From assembly GCA_963780345.1 (NCBI GenBank), contig CAWABU010000006.1, positions 1,178,001 through 1,242,000 of the forward strand: a stretch of DNA of 64,000 nucleotides, written 5' to 3'. Numbering within the stretch: the stretch's first letter is position 1; each line of letters opens with the position of its first letter. The position numbers and the translations under genes were made by a program. This document shows, one piece after another, positions 54,401-63,096 of this stretch. Source of the DNA: PALSA-693 sp963780345 (lineage in GTDB: Bacteria; Actinomycetota; Acidimicrobiia; Acidimicrobiales; Palsa-688). The notes under the pieces were generated by a model. It did not search any database. It was not told the origin of the DNA and saw only the letters and a list, made by a program, of their open reading frames with translations.

Positions 54401-54796
54401 GCTCGCGTAGCCGGGCCGCCCGGTGCACCGCCGCCCCCCGTAGGTGCGCTCGTCGCGCAACCGTGCATCTGCCACGTGAAGCGCCACCCGCACTCGCAAG
54501 GCGGCCCCGGCGGGCCAGGCCTCGCTGGCATGCGCTCGCTGGATCGCCACCGCCGCCGCCAGGGCGTCGGCGGCCCGCTCGAACACCGCCAGACGGCTGT
54601 CCCCCTCGCCCTGCTCGACAGGCAGGTACCCTCCGTGGGCGGCGACGGCGTCGTCCACCAACGCCAACGAGCGGGGCAGAGCGGCCGCCATGGCGTCGGG
54701 CGCGTCCTCCCAGCGACGGGTCGAGCCCTCGATGTCAGAGAGCAGGAACGTGAGCGTGCCAAGCGGAAGCGTCACACCCTCCATCATGCTGCTCAT
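51473..54796 (-). pseudogene. Cyclase-homology / ATPase / TPR / LuxR regulator, two frameshifts
   Basis: A regulator of about 1,100 residues is spread over three frames. Part 1 from ATG 54796 is a class III nucleotide-cyclase-like domain (GTLTFLLSDIEGSTRRWEDA, RVALHVADARLRDERTYGG). Near 54430 the frame changes to RAARLRELGRGGQILVSQAV and then an NB-ARC-like ATPase (VTLTGPGGCGKTRLALETAA; DTCEH). Near 52830 it changes again to a TPR part and a LuxR HTH (LTPTEQQVVNLVAEGLTNPQ, SRGTVKTHLAHVFTKLGV). Each domain is otherwise well preserved, so sequencing slips are possible. The cyclase domain has DIEGST but no visible second metal Asp. Confidence 0.85.
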
Positions 54797-55406
54797 CCCA
54801 CACCAACCGCCTGGTTTCCGGAAAGGCGGCCCCGGCTCGCGACGTCCGGGTTCGCAAAGTCTTCGAAACCGGCGTGATTGGGCGGGTGAGCGGCCAATAC
54901 TCCCACGAGCGTCCCGTTGATGGTCGTACCGGGGCTGCCGGCGGCAAGATCTGAGATCGCGGCAGCCACGCCGCAAGGGATTCTGGCCCGTTCGAGCCCG
55001 GTCCGAGGTCGTACGTCTCGACCGATCGACATGCGCCACTGGGGGGGATGGCCGGACCCGATCGGCCGATCGCATCCTGAGCAACCGGTCAACCCAGCCT
55101 CCGGCCACCTGCTGCGGGTCCGTCTGGTCTAGATCGCCGCGCAGCCGGGGCCTGGTGGGCATCCGGGTCGCCGTCGCCACCCTGATTTTCGGTTCGGGTC
55201 ATGCCGGCCAGCGTGACGGAGTCAGCCTGGCAGAACATCGGCCACCTGGCACATATGTCGCTTTCAACGGCGCCCCGGACCGCCTGCCGTTCCGGCTTGG
55301 GCCGCCCCATCGCAGGTGCCGTCCCCGGGACTCGCCCGACGACGGCGCTTAACGTTTCGGCCAGGTGGCTGATGTTCCCCCGTTGGGCCGAGCGCATGCT
55401 GGCGCC
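54797..55406. other. Intergenic stretch between divergent genes
   Basis: About 610 bases between the large regulator (leftward) and the SnoaL gene (rightward). Open frames on both strands lack protein character. Promoters for both directions are expected here. Confidence 0.45.
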
Positions 55407-55853
55407 ATGACATCCACGACTGATACCAGTACTGATCTCGTTGACTTCGCCCGCCGGTGGTGGGCCGCCTTCGAGCGAATCGACGTCGAGACTCTGCTGT
55501 CGCTGGCTGCCGACGACATCGTCCTCCGTGCCAGCGGTCGCAGCCGCTGGGCCGGCGAATATCACGGCAAGGAACCGCTACTCGAATGGTGGGGCGGGCT
55601 CACAGCCGCCTATCCCGACCAGCAATACCAACTTGACGACACCCTCGTCGGGAGCGAGCACGTCGCCTATCTCGTCCGGCTCACCATCGAGCGTGACGGG
55701 CGCCGGGTTCAGGACAACAGCACCTGGATCCTCCGCGTGCGCAACGGGCTTGTCATCGAGCACGGGCTTCGCGACGGCGACCAGTACGCCATGGACGAGT
55801 TCTTCGCCAACTTCGACAACGTCGACTCGACGTCCGCTACTGCCGCCTCGTAG
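55407..55853 (+). CDS. SnoaL-like NTF2-fold protein
   Basis: This 148-residue protein begins with a polar tail, then FARRWWAAFERIDVETLLSLAADDIVLRAS, the first helices of NTF2/SnoaL domains. GEYHGKEPLLEWWGGL and strand pairs ending RVRNGLVIEHGLRDGDQYAMDEFF follow. The order and length fit a complete domain. ATG 55407 was chosen as the first good start before homology; an upstream in-frame start at 55365 is less likely. Enzymatic role unknown. It lies divergent from the broken cyclase-LuxR regulator. Confidence 0.82.
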   Translation: MTSTTDTSTDLVDFARRWWAAFERIDVETLLSLAADDIVLRASGRSRWAGEYHGKEPLLEWWGGLTAAYPDQQYQLDDTLVGSEHVAYLVRLTIERDGRRVQDNSTWILRVRNGLVIEHGLRDGDQYAMDEFFANFDNVDSTSATAAS

Positions 55854-56085
55854 CCAGCGTGACCCGCCACGTCTACTCCGGCGCCGACCAAGAAGGCGTG
55901 GTCGACGCCGCCAACAGCGACGTTCTCGGGTGGCTGGCCGATGGCGACGCCGGCGTGGGACCCAACGCGAGTGCTGACTGCCGAACTGAGGTAACCCGAC
56001 GATCAAACCTCTCCCACAGCAGGCAAGAAGGAAACGCCGCCTCCAAGAACCCAACAGACAGTAACAAGCGAGAAAGGACTTCACC

Positions 56086-57840
56086 GTGTCAGGAACACGA
56101 GGCGGGCCCGAAACCCGAACGATGCGGGTGTTGCTCATGGCCAGCGGGATCAACAGTCTTACCCAGCGCATCCTGGTGGACCTGAAAGACACCGGCTACG
56201 ACGTAACCGTTAAGGCGGTAGCCGACCAGGAGCAGATGCAGGCCGCCTTCGACCAGGCCAGGCCGGACCTCGTGGTCGCTCCCTACCTGAAACGGGCCAT
56301 ACCTGAGTCGGTGTGGTCGGCGCGACCGTGCCTAGTTGTACACCCGGGCATCCGGGGCGATCGGGGGCCGTCTTCGCTGGACTGGGCCATCCACGACGGC
56401 GAGGACCGTTGGGGTGTGACGGTTCTGCAGGCCAACGCCGAGTTCGACGCCGGCGACATCTGGACTGACCGGGAGTTCGCGATGCGACCGGCCAGCAAGA
56501 GTGCGCTTTATCGTCACGAGGTCGCGGACGCCGCCAGCGAGGCGGTTCACGACGCCCTGTTGCGCTACCGGACCGGTACCTTTACCCCTTCCCCGTTGGA
56601 CTATGGCTGCCCCGATATCCTCGGTCGGGCTCGACCGGCTATGAAGCAGTCTGACCGGACGGTGGATTGGTCGGCTCCCACGGCCGAGATCATGCGCCAC
56701 CTGCGCTGCTCGGACAGCAGCCCCGGAGTGTCCGACGTCTTCGCCGGCGGGCAGTACTACCTCTTCGGTGCTCACGAGGACGACTTCCTGAACGGCCCGC
56801 CCGGGACCGTCCTGGCCCAACGACACGGCGCTATCTGCCGAGCCACCGGCGACGGCGCCATCTGGATCGAACGACTAAGGACGGCGGAGCCTGGCAGCTT
56901 GAAACTTCCGGCTGCTGACGCCCTGCGAGGGCATCTTGGTCACTTGCCCAAACTGGACATGTCTCCTGACCAGGCGGCCGAGGGCCGCACCTTCCGGGAG
57001 ATCACCTACCAGGAGCACCACCAGATCGGCTACCTCCACTTCGAGTTCTACAACGGAGCCATGAGCACCAGCCAATGCCGCCGCCTGCAGCACGCCTACC
57101 AGTGGGCCCGCCGCCGGCCCACCAAAGCCATAGTGTTGATGGGCGGGCACGACCTGTGGTCCAACGGCATCGACCTGACCGCCATTGAGGCCGCCGCCGA
57201 CCCTGTTCTGGAATCGTGGCGCAACATCAACGCCATCGACGACCTCGTCCGCGACATCATCACCACCGAATCCCAGCTGACCTGCGCGGCCATGGCCGGC
57301 AACGCCGGCGCCGGCGGCGCCATCTTGGCCCTGGCCGCCGATGTGGTCTGCGCCCGCGACGGGGTGGTCCTGAATCCCCACTACCAGACCATGCACCTGT
57401 TCGGCTCCGAATACTGGACCTACCTGCTCCCCCGGCGAGTCGGCGCCCGGCAGGCCCGGGAGCTCACCGACCGATGCCAGCCCATCAGCGCCAACACGGC
57501 CAGAAGCATCGGCCTGATCGACACAACCTTCCCCGGGCCCGTACCCGTCTTTCACGGCGCCGTACGCCAACACCTCGAAACCCTCACCGGCGGCGATGAC
57601 CTCGAGCGCCGGCTCCGAGACAAGCACCAGCAACGGCTCCGCCACGAATCGATCAAACCGTTACGGGCCTACCGCGACGAGGAGCTGGCGCAAATGCGCC
57701 ACGACTTCGCCCACTCGGATTATCACCGAGCACGCCGCCGCTTCTTGCACGTCGCGCCGTCACCGGCCACGTTGGGGGCGGCTGCCAGCGGGCGTCGCTC
57801 GCAACTTGTTAGCCAGGTAGCCGGCGTTCCGTCGGGATAA
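56086..57840 (+). CDS. hoxX: HoxX/HypX-like formyltransferase-crotonase protein
   Basis: This 584-residue two-domain protein has an N-terminal formyltransferase-like domain with CLVVHPGIRGDRGPSSLDWA (His86) and AEFDAGDIW (Asp121). The usual Asn before His is Val. The C-terminal crotonase domain has GHDLWSNGIDLTAIE, QLTCAAMAGNAGAGGAILAL (oxyanion loop from Asn406) and RQARELTDRCQPISANTARS. HypX/HoxX turns formyl-tetrahydrofolate, via formyl-CoA, into CO for the Fe(CN)2CO centre of [NiFe] hydrogenases in air. GTG 56086 has AAAGGA upstream. No hydrogenase or other hyp gene is in this window. Confidence 0.9.
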   Translation: MSGTRGGPETRTMRVLLMASGINSLTQRILVDLKDTGYDVTVKAVADQEQMQAAFDQARPDLVVAPYLKRAIPESVWSARPCLVVHPGIRGDRGPSSLDWAIHDGEDRWGVTVLQANAEFDAGDIWTDREFAMRPASKSALYRHEVADAASEAVHDALLRYRTGTFTPSPLDYGCPDILGRARPAMKQSDRTVDWSAPTAEIMRHLRCSDSSPGVSDVFAGGQYYLFGAHEDDFLNGPPGTVLAQRHGAICRATGDGAIWIERLRTAEPGSLKLPAADALRGHLGHLPKLDMSPDQAAEGRTFREITYQEHHQIGYLHFEFYNGAMSTSQCRRLQHAYQWARRRPTKAIVLMGGHDLWSNGIDLTAIEAAADPVLESWRNINAIDDLVRDIITTESQLTCAAMAGNAGAGGAILALAADVVCARDGVVLNPHYQTMHLFGSEYWTYLLPRRVGARQARELTDRCQPISANTARSIGLIDTTFPGPVPVFHGAVRQHLETLTGGDDLERRLRDKHQQRLRHESIKPLRAYRDEELAQMRHDFAHSDYHRARRRFLHVAPSPATLGAAASGRRSQLVSQVAGVPSG

Positions 57841-57854
57841 CCGGCCCGTCCGTG

Positions 57855-58241
57855 ATGGCACCCCTTGCGAGCAGTCAGAGGCTGTGGCCGTGGTTCGCCG
57901 GCTGGGTTGTGGTGGGATCCGCCTGGTTGTTGGCCGGGGTCGCCGTCTTGTCGGTCGGGCTGTTTGTGGTGCCCGCCGCGGTGGCCGGGACCGTCCTGCT
58001 GGCGCGAAAGGGACCGCCCGGAAGCAGTCGATTCGGGGTTGTCACCGGGCTCGGTCTCACCCCGCTATATGTCGCCTATCTCGACCGAGAGGGCCCAGGC
58101 AACGTCTGCTCCGAGATCGCCCATGGGGGCCACAGCTGCCTTCAGGCGTGGGATCCGTGGCCCTGGGCGGCTGGGGCGGGCTCGTGGGCGGGCACCGCCC
58201 TTGTGGGCTTGCAAGTTCTTCCGGGGGCCCACACAGCCTGA
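57855..58241 (+). CDS. Small membrane protein behind hoxX
   Basis: This 128-residue protein has two clear hydrophobic segments near the N-terminus (WFAGWVVVGSAWLLAGVAVL and VGLFVVPAAVAGTVLLA), a third weaker segment (GVVTGLGLTPLYVAYL), and two Cys in VCSEIAHGGHSCLQAW. It starts 14 bases after the hoxX stop and is probably co-transcribed. I do not recognise a family. A role in the same process as HoxX is a guess from position only. Confidence 0.68.
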   Translation: MAPLASSQRLWPWFAGWVVVGSAWLLAGVAVLSVGLFVVPAAVAGTVLLARKGPPGSSRFGVVTGLGLTPLYVAYLDREGPGNVCSEIAHGGHSCLQAWDPWPWAAGAGSWAGTALVGLQVLPGAHTA

Positions 58242-58340
58242 CGATCGTCGAGCCAGGTCGCGGTGGAACGGTTGATCGGGCGACCGTGGCTCCGGATTTG
58301 TCGAGTGACCACAAACAACAAACAACAAGGAGGACCCAGA

Positions 58341-58770
58341 ATGTCCGTTACCTCAATCGCCGTGGCACCTCTGCCTGATCATCGGCTGCAGTTGTTCGCT
58401 TCGTTGGATGGCCAACTGTGGAGCACCTGGAAACTGAGTGGCACCGACGCCAACTCGAACTGGACGGATTAGTCAAAGTTCCAACCGAACAACGATGAGG
58501 ATTTTGTCAGCTTCGAGTTGGGGCGAGCAGCCCCGCTTCCTGACGAGGCGCTGCCAACTGTTCGTTCGGGCCGGGGTGCCCAACGAGATCAATGTCCTTG
58601 GCGGTCCAGTCGTGGCCACCACGTGGAAACTGGGCCCTGACGCTGATGCCACCTGGGCCCCCTGGGACCCACTTTACGCCGGCTCGTTCGGTCCGCCAGG
58701 TTCGCCGACAACAGGCATCGTGGCGCTAGACGTAACGGCCCTAAGCGACCTTCGACTGCAAGTCCTGTAG
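58341..58770 (+). pseudogene. Beta-propeller lectin-like gene with nonsense and frameshift
   Basis: ATG 58341 with AAGGAGGAC upstream starts DHRLQLFASLDGQLWSTWKL, NSNWTD, then TAG (58470-58472) where the repeat pattern demands Trp. The same frame continues SKFQPNNDEDFVSFELG, then the neighbouring frame RCQLFVRAGVPNEINVLGG and ATTWKLGPDADATWAPWDPL to a stop at 58770. Repeated QLFA...W-x-TWK...W-x-x-W units are typical of tachylectin/PLL-like propellers that bind sugars. The single blade pair left, the stop and the shift make it inactive. Confidence 0.68.
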
Positions 58771-59088
58771 GCGAGCTCGACCCGGTATCTGACGTCGATG
58801 TTGCCCGGCGGCCGAACGTCACGCCACATGCCGACTTTGCCCCGGTGATGGCAAGCGCGGACACGGTACATGTCGGGGTCTCGTTCGAGTCTGGGCTGTG
58901 GCCGGGTGACGTTCGTGCACCGCTCACACGGCACTGGGATCTCGATTACGGCGTCACGGAGGCGCAGGTAACGGCCGGCCCAGCCGTCCTCGAGCTACCA
59001 GCCCGAGTCGCCAATATCGCAGTCGATCCCCGCATGGAAGAGCCCAGCGACGTTGCGCAGCCGAAGTCGCGGCGGGCCGCTGTCTCGC
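58771..59088. other. Intergenic stretch downstream of BTAD regulator unit
   Basis: About 320 bases between the lectin remnant and the end of the BTAD regulator unit on the other strand. Nothing is recognised. Confidence 0.45.
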
Positions 59089-59616
59089 TCAGGGTGATTC
59101 GGGGGCGCCCAGGTTCTCCAGGGCGGCGAAGAGGTAGCTGACGATCTGATCGCGTTCGAGCTGCGCCCCTCGCCGCATCCATGCTGCCGATTCGGGCAGG
59201 TGCGCAAGGCGGACAAGCGCCTGTCGGCGCCGTTCGGGGGGTATGCCGTGACGGATTCCTCGCGCCTCGAGGTAGCCGAGCACCACGGCCGCCGGTTCGG
59301 CCCGGTCCCAGTTGAGCAGCTCAAACGCGGCCAGCTCCGCCGCCATCCAGAATGACCAGGCCCGCATGGTCCATAGCTCAGCGAGGGCGTCGCGCAACTC
59401 TGGCCCGGCCCCGGTCTGCTTGGCTTCGATTGCGATGTTCGCCAGCGACCATCGGGTTTCGCTGGTGGTGTACCGCTCCCCCATCCGCTGCCCGAGGGCC
59501 AGAGCGCGAGTGAAATGCTGGCGCGCCTCATCGATGCGCCATTGCTCCTTATCGAGGCGCCATCGACGCCAGGCCACGTGACCGGCCGCCCAGTCGGCAT
59601 CGTGCTCGATGCTCAC
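59089..59616 (-). CDS. TPR-like continuation of BTAD regulator, separate frame
   Basis: This 175-residue helical protein starts at GTG 59616 and overlaps the regulator's stop by 4 bases (GTGA). Its sequence (WRRWRLDKEQWRIDEARQHF, ALAELWTMRAWSFWMAAELA, LERDQIVSYLFAALENLG) continues the TPR superhelix that ends the 827-residue protein, as in full-length AfsR-like regulators of about 1,000 residues. Either one base is lost at the junction or the protein is made as two coupled chains. No independent ribosome binding site is obvious. Confidence 0.7.
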   Translation of the reverse strand: MSIEHDADWAAGHVAWRRWRLDKEQWRIDEARQHFTRALALGQRMGERYTTSETRWSLANIAIEAKQTGAGPELRDALAELWTMRAWSFWMAAELAAFELLNWDRAEPAAVVLGYLEARGIRHGIPPERRRQALVRLAHLPESAAWMRRGAQLERDQIVSYLFAALENLGAPESP

Positions 59617-62096
59617 GCTGCGCAGGACCGCGGCGAGGTGGCGGCCTCGGCTGAGATATTGGTCCGGTTACTCGGTGGCGTCATGGCGGCGTGGGCGGCC
59701 ATCGTCAACACCGCTTTCCCGGCGGCGTAGGGCTCGCGCCGGGCGTCGGCGGCGCGGTCGAGGCGGGCTTCGGCTTCCTGACCTTCGCTGACCCGGGCCG
59801 AGTAGTAGTGGCCGAACGTGGTCGCATACCAGCAGACCCAGTCGTCGGTCCCGCCATGTGAGGCCAGCTGGAGACCCTGAGCGGCCACGGCGATGCCGTC
59901 ATCATGGGCGCCCCGCTGCACCGTGAAGAAGGCGGCGACGCCATAGGAGAGAGTGTCTCCGATGCCCGCCCGGATGAGCTGTTCGGCCCAATCTCCCAGC
60001 TCGTGGCGAGCGTCCATCCAGCTGAAGAAGAGCAGCGCCCTCAAGAAGATGCGGGCCTTCACGACATCTTCCTGGTCGACCGCATAGCGGAAGGCGGACC
60101 GAAGGTTGTCCCACTCGGCGGTGAAAATGGCGACGCCGCCGGCGTGGTCGTCGCCTTCGTAACGTCGCCGCCCCGTTTCGGCGAGGGCGGCGTAGTAGGT
60201 GAGGTGCCGGTGGCGTGTCTCCCCCAGGCGGCCCTTGGCCCCAAGCTGCTGTTCGGCGAACTGTCGTAGCGTCTCGAGCAGCCGGTAGCGCGTTCGCCGG
60301 TGGACCCGATCGACGTCGACCATCGACTTGTCGACCAGGGAGCCGAGGATCTCCTCGGCCGTGACCGTCGAGGAGATCCCGCTCACCGCCTCCGCCGCCG
60401 CGGCGTCGAAACCGCCAACGCAGACCCCGAGGCAGTCGAACACTTGTCGTTCGTCGTCGGTCAAAAGGTCGTACGACCATTGCACCGTGGCCTTCAAGGT
60501 CTGCTGGCGTCCGATGGCGTTGCGGGGACCGTGGCGCAACAACTCGAACCGATCATTGACGCGTTCGGCGATGTCCGCCAAGGCCATCACCCGCAGGCGC
60601 GCCGCCGCCAGCTCGATGGCCAGCGGGATGCCATCGAGCGAGCCGCAGATCGCTTGAACGAGAGGGACTCGGTCGGTTGCGTCGGTGACTTCGGGTTCGG
60701 CCGCCCGAGCCCGGTCCATGAACAATTCGGCCGCCTCGCCGGGTTCGAGCGGCGAGAGGCGCTGCAGATGTTCGCCGGCCACATTGACAGCTTCGCGACT
60801 GGTCGTCATGACGGTCACCGACGGGCACCAGGTCGTGATGGCGCCTGACAAGTCGGCCACCGGGGCGAGGACATGCTCGCAGTTGTCGAGGACCAGCAGG
60901 AAGCGACGCCCTTGTAGCCAGTCGATGATGGCATCCTGCAGCGGCATCTGGCCGTGGACTCGCACGCCCAGCTGACCGGCGACGGCATGAAGCATCGACG
61001 CCTCGTCGGCCGACGCCAGCTCACAGAAACAGATCCCGTCCGGAAAGTCGGACGCGACGAGACGGGCCGCCTCCAGTGCGGTTCGGGTCTTCCCCACCCC
61101 GCCGACCCCGGTCACCGTCACCAGAGGGCAACTCGTAAGCGCAGCAGCCAGGCGTTTCAGGTCCGTCGAGCGGCCCACGAACTGCGTGGCATACGAGGGC
61201 AGCGGCGACCCGCCTAGTCCGTGAGCACCCCGGTCGGTCGGCGCGCCGAACCGGCCGGTCGGGGTCGCGTCGGGGCCGGCCGGCGGCTCGGCGAAGACAG
61301 CCGGCTCCCGGGGTCGCCAGTCGAGGGTCGCGTCGTGGGCCAGGATCGCCGACTCCAGAGCGCGCAAGGCCTTGCCCGGCTCCACGCCGACCTCGTCGCC
61401 CAAGGCCACCCGCACTCGCTGGTAGGCCCGCAACGCGTCGGTCTGTCGTCCCGACCGGTACAAGGCCAGCATCAACTGACCCCACAAACGCTCCCGATAC
61501 GGGTAGACGCCAGCCAGGCTCTCCAGCTCACCCGAGAGCCCGTGGTGGAGACCGAGACGAAGTTCGGCTTCGACCCGTTCCTCCGTAGCGACGATGAACA
61601 GTTCGTCCAGCCGCGACGCCTCGCCCCGCAGATAAGACTCGCCACCAAGCTCGCCGAACGGCCGACCATGCCACAGCTTCGTCGCCTCCCGCAGCCGGTC
61701 GACAGCTACCTGCTCGTCGCCCGCCTCGAGGATTCGGCGCCCCTCGTCGACCAACCGGGCGGCCCGGCCGGCGTCGACAAGATCTCCCGCCGTCCGAAGG
61801 ACATACCCCGGCCGGGCCGTGACCAAGGCCGGCTCGGGGACACGGGCGCCCCGATCCCCGTCGATCAGCCGGCGCAGATTCTTCACGTACGTCTGCAAAG
61901 TCGCTTTCGCGCTCGGCGGGGGGTCCCCCCGCCAGATGTCATCGACCAACTGATCGACCGACACGACATCGCCGGCGTGAACAAGAAGGTCGGCCAGCAC
62001 GGCGGCCTCTCGGGTAGTGCCCAGATGATGCACCCGGCCGTCGGCCGCAATGACCGTGACGGGACCGAGAACCCGGAACGCGACCACGCCCCCCAC
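59613..62096 (-). CDS. BTAD/AfsR-type transcriptional regulator
   Basis: This 827-residue protein has an OmpR-like DNA-binding domain (FRVLGPVTVIAADGRVHHLG, LADLLVHAGDVVSVDQLVDD), a BTAD domain (residues about 100-255, RERLWGQLMLALYRSGRQTD), an NB-ARC ATPase (VTVTGVGGVGKTRTALEA Walker A, FLLVLDNCEH Walker B, then GIPLAIELAAARL) and TPR helices at the end. This is the SARP/AfsR family that activates secondary metabolism or stress operons. GTG 62096 or GTG 62087 may be the start. A decayed copy of its 5' region lies just upstream. Confidence 0.92.
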   Translation of the reverse strand: MGGVVAFRVLGPVTVIAADGRVHHLGTTREAAVLADLLVHAGDVVSVDQLVDDIWRGDPPPSAKATLQTYVKNLRRLIDGDRGARVPEPALVTARPGYVLRTAGDLVDAGRAARLVDEGRRILEAGDEQVAVDRLREATKLWHGRPFGELGGESYLRGEASRLDELFIVATEERVEAELRLGLHHGLSGELESLAGVYPYRERLWGQLMLALYRSGRQTDALRAYQRVRVALGDEVGVEPGKALRALESAILAHDATLDWRPREPAVFAEPPAGPDATPTGRFGAPTDRGAHGLGGSPLPSYATQFVGRSTDLKRLAAALTSCPLVTVTGVGGVGKTRTALEAARLVASDFPDGICFCELASADEASMLHAVAGQLGVRVHGQMPLQDAIIDWLQGRRFLLVLDNCEHVLAPVADLSGAITTWCPSVTVMTTSREAVNVAGEHLQRLSPLEPGEAAELFMDRARAAEPEVTDATDRVPLVQAICGSLDGIPLAIELAAARLRVMALADIAERVNDRFELLRHGPRNAIGRQQTLKATVQWSYDLLTDDERQVFDCLGVCVGGFDAAAAEAVSGISSTVTAEEILGSLVDKSMVDVDRVHRRTRYRLLETLRQFAEQQLGAKGRLGETRHRHLTYYAALAETGRRRYEGDDHAGGVAIFTAEWDNLRSAFRYAVDQEDVVKARIFLRALLFFSWMDARHELGDWAEQLIRAGIGDTLSYGVAAFFTVQRGAHDDGIAVAAQGLQLASHGGTDDWVCWYATTFGHYYSARVSEGQEAEARLDRAADARREPYAAGKAVLTMAAHAAMTPPSNRTNISAEAATSPRSCAA

Positions 62097-62317
62097 CCTG
62101 CCACGCCCGGCGCTCCCTCACACACCCTGCCTGACCGAACCGCCACGCTCCACCCCGCCCCAACCCCTCCGTGACCCACCGGGGACAGCGGCCCATCCTG
62201 GCGGTGAACTGCCCGAAGCGAAGCAAAGGACACCACATGAGCCCGATGAGTGGCGATCTCTCTGCGTGCCAGTGACCAAAGGGCGTGGGTCGCCAGGAGT
62301 TGGCCAAACAGCACGAT

Positions 62318-62458
62318 CATCCTTCGATGGGGACCAGTTCGCCGGCATGAACAACAAGGTCGGCGAGCACAAGCGCCTCTCGTGTCTCCCCCGGGTGGCA
62401 TTCCCGCCCGTCGGCCGAGACGATCGTGACCGGACCGAGAAACCCGCACCTCGACCAC
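62318..62458 (-). pseudogene. Duplicate of BTAD regulator 5' end, decayed
   Basis: The minus strand gives FLGPVTIVSADGRECHPGET, REALVLADLVVHAGELVPIE. This is the same segment as residues 8-50 of the regulator at 59613-62096. The frame needs one extra T removed (GGGTTTCTCGG versus GGGTTCTCGG). The DNA just upstream of the two copies also agrees (CGACCACG...GCCACG and CGA-GCGAAGCAAGGA blocks). It is the remains of a tandem duplication of about 360 bases. Confidence 0.72.
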
Positions 62459-63096
62459 GACCCCAGCTTGCCACGGGCCACGCCGCCCACGCACGCCCCT
62501 GGGTCGCCTGGCCCCTAACGGACCTCCAGCCCAGCCCCAGAATTCCTCCAGGACGCGCCGTCATACTGCCGCTCATCGGCTGCGTTGCACAACCGACGCG
62601 AAGCAAGGAGATGTCATAAATGGGCTCATGTGCGGCGAGGATTTCGATGGTTTTGGCCCGCGGCAAACAGCCACGATCGCCTGGCGATGGTTTCTTGACA
62701 GACGGCATCGTGTCAGCAAGCTGTGACACGAGGTCACCGTCGCCAGTAGCCCTTCTCTAAGCCGTTGCCAGCTCGAAGCGTGCTCGGCATTCCCGATCGT
62801 CTCACCTCGAGGCTGCGCAGGCCCACCTGCGTCACGCCACCCGGCTAACTACGAGCTCCGTCAAGATCCGGTCATCCTCTGATGCGGATTCCGCCCATGA
62901 GAACACCAACCAGCCACGGTCGGCCCAATGACCTCTCCGTCGCGCAAGCGACCCGCCAGAAGCACGTTGCGGCCCAGGCAATCGCCTTGCGAGACAGGTT
63001 GTCGTGTTTGCGTGCCACCCCTGTCATATGTCATGTCATGACCGATCCTCTCCGGATGCCGGCGCGAGATGAGGCCCGGCCTGAAAGGAAATCATC
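62459..63096. other. Intergenic stretch including duplicated upstream DNA
   Basis: About 640 bases. The left part (to about 62625) is the upstream copy of the BTAD promoter-region duplication. The rest shows no gene or RNA. The promoter of the lipoprotein gene should lie near the right end. Confidence 0.45.

Noticed and set aside
51473..54796. Programmed ribosomal frameshifting in the cyclase-LuxR gene
   Set aside because: No slippery heptamer with a following structure is evident at either junction; indels are the simpler reading.
58870..58900. tRNA-like GTTCGAGTC element
   Set aside because: No acceptor or anticodon stems can be drawn around it.
60300..62174. Plus-strand frames opposite the BTAD regulator
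   Set aside because: Antisense shadows of a well-defined regulator, no domains.
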